Below, one piece after another: positions 37,481-49,789 of a DNA stretch of 64,000 bases (positions are counted from its first letter, which is position 1; each line of letters opens with the position of its first letter). The stretch is from Taenia hydatigena (Eukaryota > Platyhelminthes > Cestoda > Cyclophyllidea > Taeniidae): assembly GCA_036345935.2 (NCBI GenBank), contig JADWOT020000007.1, positions 5,379,471 to 5,443,470 of the forward strand, given 5' to 3'. Under the pieces are notes generated by a model. It saw only the letters and a list, made by a program, of their open reading frames with translations. It did not search any database and was not told the DNA's origin. Made by a program: the position numbers and the translations under genes.

Positions 37481-40400
37481 TGGCATGCGTGGCGGTGCAA
37501 GATGTCACACATTGTAGTGGGAAAGAGGATGCTGCGCAGCGAAGAGGAGTGTTTGCAGTGGTGCAAGTTGAGGTGGCATGTAAGTTGGGGACGGGTGGTA
37601 AAGCAGGAGGAGGAGGAGAAAGGAAGTAGGAAAGGAGGAAAGGAAGAAGGTGAAGGCCAGCAACACCGAGCTTTCCCTGTCAATTTTTTCTGCAACTTTT
37701 TAATCCTGCATGGATATATACCGACCTCTATTTTGACAAAACGTTCCTATGTTGGCGAAAGTGCTTTCGCCGTCACAATTTTTCATACATTAAGCTATTT
37801 TTATTTGGTGCTTAATGCTGGATGAGAAGGTAAAGCCAGTATCGGCTGTCTAATCACCTGGCTGTCACTCTGTATATCTCAATCTCTCTGTCAGCCAACC
37901 TATCAACGCACTCAACTGTCCATTGTTTCATCCATCGATCCATTCCTCTGCCAATTTTTTTACTTGCTGAACGTGTAGTGGCCAATTGCGGCAGCAAATG
38001 ATAGATATGTGAGACTGGTCGAGATGGACTTGTTTACATTGTTCACAGAAGGCATTTAAACGGTGAAAAATGCATCACTTTGAATGGCAGAGACGTTGGA
38101 GGAAGGCACCTTAGTCATCCGGCTATGAAGCTAACTGGGAGGAGGTGAAAACATCAATACGATATTGATAGATTACTCAATTTTCTAGTCTTTGCACCAA
38201 CTCAAGTTAAGAGAGGGAGGCAGGCGTCAATTAAGTTGTCTCAAAGAATGCAAGTTTTGCTGAAAATGATGTGTAGCAATGTTGGAAGACTAGCTAGATC
38301 ACATTGGGCGTCATTCCAGTGCACAACTGTGGCGACGTTTTTTCTTATGCTGCCAAAGCCGTTTTCCTACGAAGTGCAGGTAATAGCAATCCTTTTGACT
38401 ACGCATAGCACAAGATTTAGGCGTCAAGCAAGGGATCGCGCCAAACAGTGTTGGCTGTTTGGTTGTTCAAACCCACCGGACGCAGACAAAATGGACGCGT
38501 GACTCATCATTATGGCCTTATCCATCAATTTGGTCTCAGCCACTGGGACACGGGACCCATAATGGGGATAAACATCGTCAATCTACATTTGTCTCAAGGG
38601 TCGCGTCGCTATTCATCAGGGGATCTATAACTCAGTCAGTACCTACTTACATGGCTACCAAACTCAATTAGGGATGATTAAATCGAAATGTGTTAATCAC
38701 AAGAGCCACGAGACACATCATCGAGTGCTTGACGCTTGGCGTTTTCACGACTGGCCTCTGCATTATCGCTTCTTCCCACTCTGCCACCGCTTCTATTTTT
38801 AATGGGACGCATGGGATGACTTCTTCATTTTAGTGTGGTGAACTCTCTTATCATCGTTCGAGTGGTTAGCGAACCCATTGTGCTGTTCTCTTCACTTGCA
38901 TGCGCTTATTATTTGTCCATGCTTAGACATTTGCAATATTTGGATTGGGTAATACTTTAGTTTAAAAGCACTTTCTACTCAGCCTGAACTTGAACCGGCA
39001 ATTTCAGGAATCTTAATCTATATAAAGGTTTATGCAGCCCTCCTGGATAGACAGACCATTGGCTGTCTGAACCAGAACACGAACACCCCATGCGTGAACA
39101 ATGCGTTGTCATGTGATGAATGGACGTGTCGTTACGGATTTCCTTTTTACACTACTCATGCGCATACAGACGGAGGTCGTGAGGCGACGCTGGTTGGGTA
39201 AGCACCAATAGCGGTTTGATGGCAAGACATGGTGGTCGAGTGTGGAGATACTGGATGTAGACACGAGGGGAGGCGAAAGGAGGAGACGGAGGTGAGGTGT
39301 CTCCAGCTGCGGATGATAAACACATCAATCGAGAGCAGTGATTGGCCTCATTTACATTATCACCGCACCTGCTTTCACAGGCAAACATTTGTATGGGTAG
39401 AGTGTGACGGTTTCCGTCACCTAGATATGTTGATCGCCAAAGCCGCTGTTCGTGGACCAGCAGTTACTCCGGACCCTCGATTAGCGCTGTACTGACAAGA
39501 CCTCGGGGTTATAAGATACGCTGAAGAGGATAAATAAAGGTTAATCAAATAAGTGCGTACTAATTAGTCTAATGAATTGTAACCTACTAAATTTGACACC
39601 ACTACATTGGATTTTAAACCTATATGCAATGTTCATCAAATTGTGCATTTACCCAGATTTTGACGACGTCATTGTTTTTGGAGCAACAATGACGTATCTT
39701 TTTTTTACTTAGCTGTAGCAAATGGCACAAATTAACTTCTGAAAGAAATGACGGATCTATATTTGGGAGACCAACTTAAGTCTAAGACATTTGTGCAGAC
39801 AAAATGCCACAGAAGATTTGCAATTGGATCGAAGCAGCGCATGAAGTTCCATGCATTGATGATGCAATTAAAAATGTCCCTTTTCTTTAAGATAAAGCTA
39901 ACAAATAAGATGACGAATGATGCTGAATAATATAAAATCTTTGTATGGGGGACATCGTAATTAAGATGAAAGAAGACGACAAGGCACTGCGTCCTAACAT
40001 CGATGACGTGGATGCATGCACTTGTGGGACTATCAACATGGAAGCCGTCCAGGCAACAATATTCTCCAATGCTAAGTACACGACGGGTTGGTTGAACAGT
40101 AGATAACATTCTTCAGACCAATCAGATCTTCGGATAACAAGAATCGGGTTCACTCTTTAAAGGATTGTGAAGCTCTTGCAGAACTAGGCGCATTTTTAAA
40201 TACTAGCATTTTGGCTGCGCTTACTCCTCTGGGCTAATATTCAGTCTTCACATGAGTAACTCGAGACGAGGAACGCTTTCAATGCATTGTGTGCAAAGTA
40301 GTACAATGAACAAAATTCATGCGAATAATTAACCGCCATCATAAATAATGATATAGCTTGTGAAGAAATGCATATCCTCATGAGTGCATAATGTAAACCA

Positions 40401-41165
40401 TCGAGAACTGAAGGATTCATAAACTGCCTAAAGCTTTTTTGTGTGATTCAAGCAAACTTGTCTAGATAGAATTTTAGACAAAGTATTGTCCAGAGGGAAT
40501 GGGGAATTTTTGCGCTATTAGCACACTGAGGGATGCAAGTAAAGATAACAGCTTTTGTCATAAGATCTGTTCTTGCACTCCACCTTAAATCGGAGATTCG
40601 GCTTGAAACTGAGTGAATATTGCTTACGATGAGAAAATGTTGGGAGTTCAAAATATGCATAATTGCGACTACGAAATTATAGGTGTCTCAGAACTCGGAT
40701 GCACTTCCAGTGAATTGGGAAACCGTTAAAATAGCTGCATTGTCACTTACAACAGCGCCTGCAGATGCCGTATGACTCGCATGGGACCCCGACCCTTAAC
40801 TGCGAGTCCAATGAATTACTGTATTCTGTACCATTCAATAGTCGCATAGTTTTTGAAGCATTATAACGAGGGTTGCTCTTCTTATAACCTAGACACACTC
40901 TCCAGAATCAAAACCATTTATTTTCCACACAATGTTAAATCTAGCTGTAGAGCAAAATGGATGGTCACTGTGCAGAAGAGAATGGTTCCGAGGAACTTTG
41001 GAGGTCGAAGCAAGCATGACATTTATGCCTGTCTGTCCGACATTGAACGAGATCGCGACAACTAAAACCAACGTCGTCTCAAATCGAGAGACAGTTTTAG
41101 GTTTTTGATCGTGCCTGTGCTATATAAAAAAACAAATGGAAACATTGGTGCTTATAACGGTATCA
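37480..41165. other. No recognisable gene
   Basis: Frames to 107-125 codons occur (37502-37825, 39732-40109) without domains. A donor-like GCAG/GTAATA at 38380 follows an open stretch but has no supporting exon. Confidence 0.3.
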
Positions 41166-41169
41166 TTTC

Positions 41170-41325
41170 TACTCTTATCCGCCCATCATCCACCTGTCCA
41201 CCCACCCATCAGGACCCATCCCCACACCATTCTATTGACTATCTGCCATCACGCATCCTTCATAGTCCCTCCTTATTAGTCATCGTGGCAGGCGCACATG
41301 CCAATGCGAATTGAAGCGTTACACC
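41170..41325 (+). repeat. Dispersed repeat G, copy 2
   Basis: Shares the CATC-rich run, CCATCACGCATCCTTC and GGCGCACATGC with 37330-37480. Confidence 0.5.
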
Positions 41326-41329
41326 TACT

Positions 41330-44300
41330 AGTCACGTTGGCGCTGATGTTGCCCTTTTTACATGGCTCGTTTTTCTTTTTCATTTACTAGTCACTTATTT
41401 TTATTTATTGCATTATCTGTTGATTTTTTCTTTCTTTGTGCATCCTATTATCCCCGTATTTTGGCGGTGTGACTTCTACTTTCCAAAATTGCAACATCTT
41501 CCACCTTTAATGCTTTATTTTTGCTGGATTTTTACCCATTGCTGTGGACGTGGACGTGTTTGTTTTGCTGTTTCACCTGGTTAGTTCGGAAATATCACTG
41601 AATAAGCTTAGGTTAAAACCCAGTTTTCCTATTGCTCCATGCTTAATAGGTACTAATGAGCTGATAATCAGTAGTTGTTTTGGTGCATTTTGTGTCTTTT
41701 CGAGTTGAAAACTTTGCTATCTATAACGTTTCTCATTTCTTGGCAATTACTCGGCAGCATTTGTATTATCGAATTTTTCCGGTATCATTTTTGTTTAGTG
41801 AAAGCGGCATGGCTGTAATGACCATTGGAAGGGTACTTCAGTTTGCTTTTCTTCATCAATGAGAAAAATTGCGCCCTATGCAACTTCAGCAGACGCGATT
41901 TGAACAAACCCAAGCCATGGTAGCGGATTCCTCTGGCGATCGAGACGTCAGCGTGCAGCCTACGCCACTGTCTGACTAAGCATAAATCTGCCTATTCTGT
42001 CGGTGGGATTATCGGAGAACGTCACCTTGTTTAAAAATATCATTAATCGTCGCATTTCTTTTGACAGATGCGTGGATGTTTTCGGGTAGGGGATTGCTGG
42101 CACATTTGATGGGTGGACCATTCCTTACTTGGATCACCTATTTGTGTGGATCTAGAATAATCGTCTAGTATGCTGCTCCCACTGCTTCTACGAGGTGCTA
42201 AGTAGTTTTTAATCAGCACTTATGTGCTGCATTTGCTGACAACTCTGTTTTCTAAATTCTTATTGGCATCCTTTTAGCGGTATTGATCGGAATCAATTAC
42301 TTTTGTAATGGACAATTCTTCCTGTTTTATCGTAATCCATTTAGAAGAAGAATTGGCACGTACTTTTTAAGGACTATGGTTAAGACATCGCTAAAATGTT
42401 TACATTATAACATCTCAGAACCACTGCTACCGAATTGAGCTATTATCGAATCCAAGCAATTAAAATTGAGGCTTTCTATTCAGCACGCCTGTTCAACAAG
42501 TCATGAAATGTCTTTCCAAGTTGGAAGGTAAGTATTGCATGCAGGTAATTGCAGTCTAAAGCACGCAGTTTGGCATAACAATTTCCTACGATAGATTATC
42601 AATAAGGGCATGATATGGATTGAGGTCGTTATTACCAAGTATAACATGAATACTAGATTTTGTGAAACATTAAAACACACTGGTCCCTGTCTTAACTTCA
42701 AAGCGATTGACCCGAGGCTAATTTGATTTTATTAATCAGAGCGGCGTTTCGGGTAGTTGTAGATGCATCTAAAGTCGTTTCCGTGTTTAACATGAAAAAA
42801 CTGCCAAAGAGTCAGCAGCAACCACCGAGTATTGTTGCTGACCTGTAATTAAATCGTACACGCTGCTTCCTAGTCAAGCATAAATACAGTAAGAATCTAC
42901 ATGCTTTGAGAGGATGCACAAGTATTCGCCTGTGCGCACGCGAGACAAACTCGCTTTTTACCACCAGATGGCAACAGCAGCATTTGTGTGGGCCATACTC
43001 TCTGTTGATTAACTTTGCCATACAATTGCCTGTCAGAGTGCACGAGGATTGCTTTCTTAGTAATGTCACTTTGCCACGTTTAGGTACTTAGTCCTTTCCA
43101 TTGAAATTTATTATCAAGCACGTGCCAATGACGGTAAACAAAAGTGACTCGTATCTGCCCGAGGAAATGACTATCAGCCGGAAGTACGGAATGCTGGCAG
43201 TATCAGGCACACTCGCTTGCCAAATACCTAGGTAATGTTACGCCGATCTGTACCGAAAGATTTGAATTCCATGCACAAGTACTTATATATTGACAGCAGA
43301 TCACCGTTAAGTTGGTTAGAAAATTAACTTTAAGGTAGTAAAGTTAGAGTTAGTGAAGGGAATGGCCTTGATTTTGACGAATCCTAATTTTGATAATTTA
43401 GAAGGCCAGCCTACTCATTTATGCTGTGGTGGCAGTTTCGACATGGAATTTTACACATAGACGGAAGAAAGGAACCTCACATTAATCTAAATTGCACTTA
43501 CTTCAGTGCTCGGCTTAAAAGTAAACCTTCCGTGTTTAGTTTTAGGTAGTAGCGATGGCCCACCCCATGCCACTGCCTCCAGATGAAATCTTACGTCCAC
43601 ATGCCACCGCTTTTGCTGTTACCGAGACTGACCTGCACCACTTCACAACAAATCTCACTACTCCATGTCCTACGGTATTGAGTAGTGCTTAATATACAGC
43701 GAGTGGGTGGCCTTCCAAACACCGCCACAGAGCCGTCCGTGCTCTCATCGTTTTAAAATGTAGGTTGTTCGGCCACCCAAGCGGGTAAGTGTAGCCATAC
43801 ACAGCATCGGCAGATCAGGAGCGGTGGTAATTGGAATGGCATTGTTAGGACACTAGTAAAGTTGTGAACAGGTGGTGAGTAAGATTAGTATAATGATTGA
43901 AGCATGAATTGCCGAGGGCATCGTCGATGTGCGTGGTGTTAAGGTGAGCAGGTGTGTAAGCGGTGAGGGAGTCATGTTGTGGTGAAATTAGGGTAGATAA
44001 GGCGGACAGGAAGTATCAAGGCGCCAGACAGTAGCCGGATGATGAAGACGAAGGGTTGTTGTTTTAATAAATATGTTTGCGTGGGCTTGATTCTCACGTG
44101 CGTCGTGGTAGCGATTATTGCTCTCCACGCAGATGACATGAACAGCCTTCTTTGCTTCACTCTGGTTGTCTTCGTAGTGGCTCATTTCCCACCATGTCCG
44201 CATTCGTAGAGGCGTATGCAAAGGAAGGGATGGGTGATCGAGAGTGCAATAGTGAACTTGCCACAACTTGGGCTCGAATCGGGAACATTTAGATCCCTCA

Positions 44301-44850
44301 TCCAAGCTACCCCGGCATGCCTAGTGTTTAGTGTTACAATCATCACCAACCGCAAGGCCCACTCGATGTTTAAATACGTGTTGACCATGTACCAACTTAC
44401 CTGCCCGTAATCGTGTAAGCAACGGCCATGGACAATAGCCGTAGCAATGGTGATGGTAATGCCGTTGTTGTTCTGTAGTGAGCTTAAGCAGTGCAATGAT
44501 GTAGGGTATGTCTGCATGGTCCCGTCGACGGGGGATGGTGGGGTTGAAAATATGTCTTTATGGTCGGGTGGGCAAGGCGATGGACCAGGAATTAATAAGG
44601 CGTTTCCTGCGCAGGTCTGAATCCCGCTATTGGCGCTAGTAATCGATCGCGAGTAAATCCTTTCTGACTCCTGCAACTCCGATGACTTCTTTGCAAAAAC
44701 ATGCTATTAGTCCACTGCACTGACTCCTCACAACCGTGTAACGTTGCGGCTGCGTTTGGTAAACGGGTGGCGCATATCTATCGCACACTGGTGTGCAAGC
44801 GGGATCGAGAGGGGATGGCAGAACTGGAGAGTTTTAAGGAACGGGAAGGA
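41330..44850. other. No confident gene
   Basis: A 164-codon minus-strand frame at 44182-44676 is long for this DNA but has no recognised domain. A tRNA-like GATTCGAGCCC at 44270-44280 (minus) lies too close to its possible A box (44299-44309) for a normal tRNA. Confidence 0.3.
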
Positions 44851-44932
44851 CGTCGCGAGCACGATGTGAACCTGCGCAGAGAGTCCCCAATGGATTTCGA
44901 GTCCATCGCCTTAACCACTCCGCCATCGCGAC
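44851..44932 (-). tRNA. tRNA-Ser (CGA), with a damaged T arm
   Basis: An 82-nt minus-strand sequence. The acceptor GTCGCGA pairs perfectly with TCGCGAC. The D arm (GGCGGAGTGGTTAAGGC) is typical. The anticodon stem TGGA/TCCA holds CTCGAAA with anticodon CGA. A long variable arm (TGGGGACTCTCTGC) is present, as expected for serine. The T arm (GCAGG TTCACAT CGTGC) has a G-G mismatch and a weak B box (GGTTCACATCG). No T4 terminator follows. It is either an active tRNA with reduced promoter strength or a recent pseudogene. Confidence 0.8.
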
Positions 44933-44979
44933 ACGGCGACGCCGATTTCTTAATTTGATATTATAGAGAATAAGGAGTA

Positions 44980-45046
44980 TGTAAAGTGAGATTGAGCTTG
45001 CGACCTTCAGACTGTGTCTGACACGCTGACCAACTGCGTGGAACAC
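44980..45046 (-). pseudogene. tRNA-Met-like pseudogene
   Basis: About 50 bp upstream of tRNA-Ser on the same strand. It keeps a D arm (ACGCAGTTGGTCAGCGTGTC) and CTGAAGGTCG as in elongator tRNA-Met. The anticodon loop is short by about two bases (CAGACACAGTCTG), the acceptor ends do not pair, and the B box is degraded. It is not functional. Confidence 0.6.
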
Positions 45047-45049
45047 ATT

Positions 45050-46335
45050 TCAAATAGCGCCACTCTGATCCCTTTTTCCCATCAGCATGTCATAACGTAG
45101 GTTCGCCCTCCACCGTTTCAAGTTTAACTCTGTGGGCTGGCAGATGGGTTCTTTGACGCATTCGATAGGGTAGTATTGGACTAAGGAGAACGTCATACTA
45201 AGATTTACACTTTCAAAAAGAAAGCTGAAAGATTCTGTATGAAGCCGCCACCCAGCAGCCAAGTCACCAAAGGAACCCAGATGTAACTCACCTAATCCAT
45301 TTGTGGACGCAATGCCGCAAAATGATTAAAGAAACAGGTACGGGAAACGTTGCAATAAACGCCACCTTCCACGTCCTCAATTATCACCCGAGACGCGATC
45401 CATGGATGGCCGCGAAGAATTTGCGCATACATTATATTCAGCTCACAATACTTTAATCTGCTATTGGATCCTCACATTCCTTTTCATACTCACTAAAACA
45501 CTTCATGTTTAGTGAAATTTATGTCACTTATTTCCAAAACATTTGCTAATTTAAGATAGATGAAAATAAATTCACAGTTTTGCTTGTATCGTGCGTCTCA
45601 ATGTGGAAAAAAATGCGGGAAACAATATTTGAAACCAATGCTTTCGTTGGGGAAGTGACAAAATGATACACAGTTAGTGGAGGGATGGGGACTTGCTTTG
45701 CCACTTGATCATTCAAATCAGCGTACGCAGGTTGTGCTACCTAAACCGGATCGGTAAGGTTATATCTTGTCCATTAATCAGCTCACCGTTCGTGGGTATG
45801 GAAATGTGCAAAGGCCATAGTGTCGATATCTTCATATTGGATGCCTTTCATGTCTCGGAGTGCAAGCGAGTTCGTTTGCGGAAGATTGCTTGTTCAAAGT
45901 GGCCAACACTTCTTAGTATGCAGTCATTAAGGAAGAGCTTAAGAATTACTTACCCAATTTTGTCCAAACAAAGATAATTTTGCTGCTGCTACCTTTATGA
46001 TGATACAGAAAGTTACCTGGGTGTCTCTGTGCTAGTTATAACTGCCAAAACACTTTAACGGCTTGACAATTTATTTGCTTATGCCAATAATTTAACGAGT
46101 AGTGATTTGATAATCCGTTTCGCTGTTCACTGATGTATGCAGATACTTCTTTTATTTATTAGCACCATATGTTCGCCTATAAGACTTCGGAGGCAACTCG
46201 AGATGTAAAAAGTGCGATACTCAAGCGCATGCAATCCAAAATGTCAGGCTGTTTCCCAACGAGTACTGTCGCAACTTTCCTTTTGTGTCCATTGTGCCTT
46301 TCGTATGCCGAATACCAATATTCTGCCTGAGGTCT
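45050..46335. other. No recognisable gene
   Basis: A 94-codon plus-strand frame at 45693-45977 has no recognised domain. Nothing else was seen. Confidence 0.35.
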
Positions 46336-46337
46336 GT

Positions 46338-46530
46338 TGTAGCTTTCCGAGGCTCCTTTGAGGACAAAAGAAGGCAGAATACTAGGGTAGAATACATATA
46401 GTTAGTAAGCAGAGGAAATGAGCCACTGGCATGTCCCAAAGGCAAGTCTACGCAGCTATGGCAACATGACCACTTCTGTTACTCTGTCCAAAACCGGTAG
46501 TCCAAACAAACAAAGTGTTGCAGCTATTTC
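46338..46530 (+). repeat. Dispersed repeat D, copy 2
   Basis: Partner of 24315-24510: CCGAGGCTCCTTTGAGGACA, GAAGGCAGAATACTAG, CTACGCAGCTATGGCAA and ACAAACAAAGTGTTGCAG. Confidence 0.7.
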
Positions 46531-46534
46531 ATCG

Positions 46535-47585
46535 TTTATGTACAAGGGAGTTTCGTGACATCATAGTGGTAAATAATGGCTCATGTTGCTCTGTTCGACT
46601 TTAAAATCTTTGTTTAAACCTCATATTAACACAAAATTTCCATATTGAAGTATTTTTACTTTTGAATCAAGCTTGCATAATGACGCTGAATGATTGCTTC
46701 CATAAATTTTCGAACATTGATTACAAATATACATGCGACTGCTTTTTGAAAGCAATCCAGATATAGTTGCGCTTAAATTCGCGCATTTTTGTTGTTCTTA
46801 CAAAATTTTTGGCAAAATGATTTTAATCTTATACGGATAAAATAATTTGTCAACTTGAAAGTTATGTTGGATGTATGTGTTTTGCCTGAGGGTATGCATT
46901 ACTCTTCACTGGTCATGATAAAAGCTGGAATCTTGGGCAAACAATTAAAAAAGCCACTGAAAGTTATAAAGAAAACTACGAAAATATTGGTCCTTTTGTA
47001 CCCGTGATGGTGCTGAATTGGAGATAAATGTGATCGTGTCTGTTTCTGACGGTGCAGCAGATAAGCTTCGGTGGTAAAGGAAACAGGATTTGAAATTGAA
47101 TGCTCTCCCGTCGCGCATTTCACTCGGGTAAGAAAAATCCGCATTTTTCGTGTGGTTTTAATAAATGCTTGGTCTTTGCTGTCTTCAACGTACATGCTTA
47201 AGAAGGAGTCACAATTACCTTTATTTTTTATCTCTCCCCACATTTACACTGTGTCAGTTGGATCATCCAAGTTACTCTACCATCCATTTAGGCAGAGCCC
47301 ATCGTGTCTATGGGATTTAGCACTGATGTAGTTGTGGTAATTTTCGAAAAAGCGCCTGCGCACGCTCTTTCTCATCGATGGACTGAATCGCCTCCTCTGC
47401 AACATCAGCAAGTATGACTTGTAGAAACATACGTCGAGGTAGTAAAGGTTCTACTGGGAACGGGGTATCAATGAGCAGTCCACACCACCCTTAGACTGGG
47501 TGTCAATCTGCTGATCTGATTGGCAGGTTTATTATAGGGGTTGATCACGATTGGGATTGTTTCTCTACATTTCATTCTGTTTTTT
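46535..47585. other. No recognisable gene
   Basis: AT-rich. Overlapping 114- and 86-codon frames on opposite strands (46899-47331) lack domains. Confidence 0.35.
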
Positions 47586-47589
47586 AGGC

Positions 47590-48720
47590 ACGGAGACATT
47601 TTTGGTTTCGAGTCTCTTAGCTAAGGTGATAGGAGAGCTAGAACATTAAACGGAAACGAGAGGGCACGTGGCGCAGTACACCAGCCTAATGCGTTCTTTG
47701 GTAAAATTGTTAGAAGTCGGCTAACTTTGGCGCGATGCGGTAATTTCCACGTATATGACATTGTGGACAGAAAGCACCAGTCGTTGGTGTGAGTTGAGGA
47801 TTTGGATATCCGGAGGCAGAAACTCGCTTAAATTGTAAGCCTGTACAATCATAACACATTTGTTTGCATTACATTATATGCTGTATTTTTCATTGATCTA
47901 GTTTGGTTAGGCATGCCTTCTCGTCATTAAGTGCAGCCTTTTGTACCTGCAGCAGGTACTGCCAAATAGGTGAATTACGGCTAACTGAACCTCCGGTAGA
48001 GCCAGTTTTCACCTACCCATTTATTGTGTGTTCCACTTATTTGCACGGATCATGGGTGAGTGTTTGTGACACTACTGGTGCCCGCTAATGATTAGCAAGT
48101 CTCTCTTTGTGTCTATTGACCTCTAATCATGCATCTGGCTGAATTTTCCTACTTTCGCACTTGACCGTGCCTCTTGTTTAGCTTTTCGTTGAAGTGCATA
48201 TACACACAGGATTTATAATTAATACGATTGAGAGTTGTCAGAGTGCTTACTCAAATGCTCTGGTGCTGCTGTTAATCACTAAAGCCTACTAGATGTTGAT
48301 AAGTGTGATGCATTAGTCGACATCACAACTCTTGCTGCTATCCGCAGTGGACTGCAATTCCTACCTCCAAATAAACGTTTTTCTTTTTAAATCATACCAG
48401 CGGTTGATGCACTATGCATTGGCACATCAATTGAGCATGTTCCAGCAAATAAACTCGTGAATTGAAAGCTTGCCGCTGTGTTACCCCTTCTTGTTGCCTC
48501 CCAAATTCGAAAGCCTTGTTCTTTCAGAATCATGTGCTATTTTGGACTCCATCCAATTTTGCCAACTTGTAAGAAAATTTTGTTGATTCATTTGGCAGTT
48601 GCTATTGTGTTCACAAAAGCTGCAACAGTTAGGATACAAAGTGTGCTGCATTGTTTGAGTCTAGATTTGTTTGGTGTTTTTATCAGAACCATCGAACTTT
48701 GCGCATTTGTTGTCCCCTTA
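47590..48720 (+). repeat. Dispersed repeat A, copy 2
   Basis: Same-orientation partner of 9600-10750. No intact coding frame is shared. Confidence 0.75.
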
Positions 48721-49087
48721 AGGGACTTCTTGGGATGAGTTTTTCAGAAATGCTCATTAAATGAGGCGTTTGGTGAGGATGCAGTATCATGGCGACTGCC
48801 TTGCACTAATCATCCCTTCGTGTGTATCCCACTGTTGTAGTAATGTGGCAGCCTCTGCCTGATTCTCCTTCTTCTCTTAGTCGTATTAGTGATTGGTCTT
48901 GACTGCATTGTTCGTTTGCCAGGGGGCTGAAAATTGATTCACGGGACATAGGGGCCCAGTCGAGACTGCTCTGAAGCACCATCGCAATTTGAACATCATA
49001 CTTCTGGTCGCTCTCCCTTTGATATGCATTTATCTGAAAACGGGTTGGCCGTTGGTTAACATAGTCAACTGTCCGCGTAAATTTGCA

Positions 49088-49282
49088 CTAAATGAGCGTC
49101 TGAGGGTATTTGTAAAGCAGACATTTGCCCATGTGTAAGGCCTTGTACCCACTATCCTCATGCCCGTGGACTATCAAGTGCGCTTGGTCGATCAAATGGA
49201 GCGCGATTTCCACCTCGCACCCGACCAGTAACGCGACTGCCTCGCTGGCGTCTCTAGGGGCTTTCACCGTTACCAGCCTTGT
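49088..49282 (-). CDS. Possible short exon or coding remnant
   Basis: A GC-richer island with a 64-codon open stretch before TAG. The residues look protein-like (VKAPRDASEAVALLVGCEVE, then HLIDQAHLIVHGHEDSG) but match no family I know. The frame is closed by TAA at 49283-49285. An AAG at the left side could be an acceptor, but the pyrimidine tract is poor. It adjoins the end of repeat A copy 2, so it may be a decayed mobile-element frame. Confidence 0.2.
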   Translation of the reverse strand, partial: TRLVTVKAPRDASEAVALLVGCEVEIALHLIDQAHLIVHGHEDSGYKALHMGKCLLYKYPQTLI

Positions 49283-49348
49283 TTAGTGATCCCGCCACAA
49301 CTTAGAACATCAATTCTCATGATTTCGATGTCATTATGAAATGGGCTT

Positions 49349-49543
49349 ATGAACACTAATGGTGTAATTATTTTGTTTGTATTTTTCGTTTTCTTGGTTT
49401 GCCTGGTTAGTGTTATGCATCTGAAAGATATGCGCACAATTCAAGTTAACTTTGATGGGTCTGGTAGTTGGCGCAGTGACTTAGCTGCGTACAGGTTGCA
49501 CTATGAATTGCTCGCCTTTGAGAAGGACTACGAAAGGCAGTAG
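49349..49543 (+). CDS. Possible small signal-anchored protein
   Basis: A 64-codon ATG frame. Residues 6-23 (VIILFVFFVFLVCLVSVM) form a strong hydrophobic segment fit for a signal peptide or anchor. They are followed by a hydrophilic tail (VNFDGSGSWRSDLAAYR, then FEKDYERQ). No splice sites or family were recognised. A chance frame is quite possible. Confidence 0.2.
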   Translation: MNTNGVIILFVFFVFLVCLVSVMHLKDMRTIQVNFDGSGSWRSDLAAYRLHYELLAFEKDYERQ

Positions 49544-49617
49544 ACTTGAATTGCCTATCCATCATCGCGATATGTAAAAGTAAAAAGTTGCTCATTATCA
49601 CTTTGTTCCTTTGTCGA

Positions 49618-49779
49618 ATGGATCTTTTTAGCGTAAGGCATTTACACACGCATTTCGTTGCTGCGATTTTGATGTGTTTGCTTTTGCATCAACTGACAAA
49701 ACCCGCGAAAGCCAATCAACTCGCAACCCTCTATGGAGACGACAATGAACTACTTCAAAGTAAACGTGTCTCCAGTTAG
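49618..49779 (+). CDS. Possible small secreted peptide
   Basis: 53 codons from an ATG at 49618. A hydrophobic core (FVAAILMCLLLHQL) is followed by a plausible signal-peptidase site after PAKA and a short acidic peptide (NQLATLYGDDNELLQSKR). It lies in a different frame from the 49349 ORF. Joining across a candidate AAA/GTAAAC donor to an acceptor at 49858-49859 gives an early stop, so a longer product is not supported. Low confidence. Confidence 0.15.
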   Translation: MDLFSVRHLHTHFVAAILMCLLLHQLTKPAKANQLATLYGDDNELLQSKRVSS

Positions 49780-49789
49780 AAGTAGGGTG

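Noticed and set aside
44260..44310. Possible tRNA-derived promoter (A and B box-like motifs)
   Set aside because: The boxes are only about 29 bases apart, and no cloverleaf can be drawn.
44182..44676. 164-codon minus-strand open frame
   Set aside because: Long, but rich in Ser/Thr/Pro without a recognisable domain or splice sites. Not listed as a gene.
44834..45046. Minus-strand frame containing VAMAEWLRRWTRNPLG
   Set aside because: Translation of the tRNA-Ser sequence, not a protein gene.
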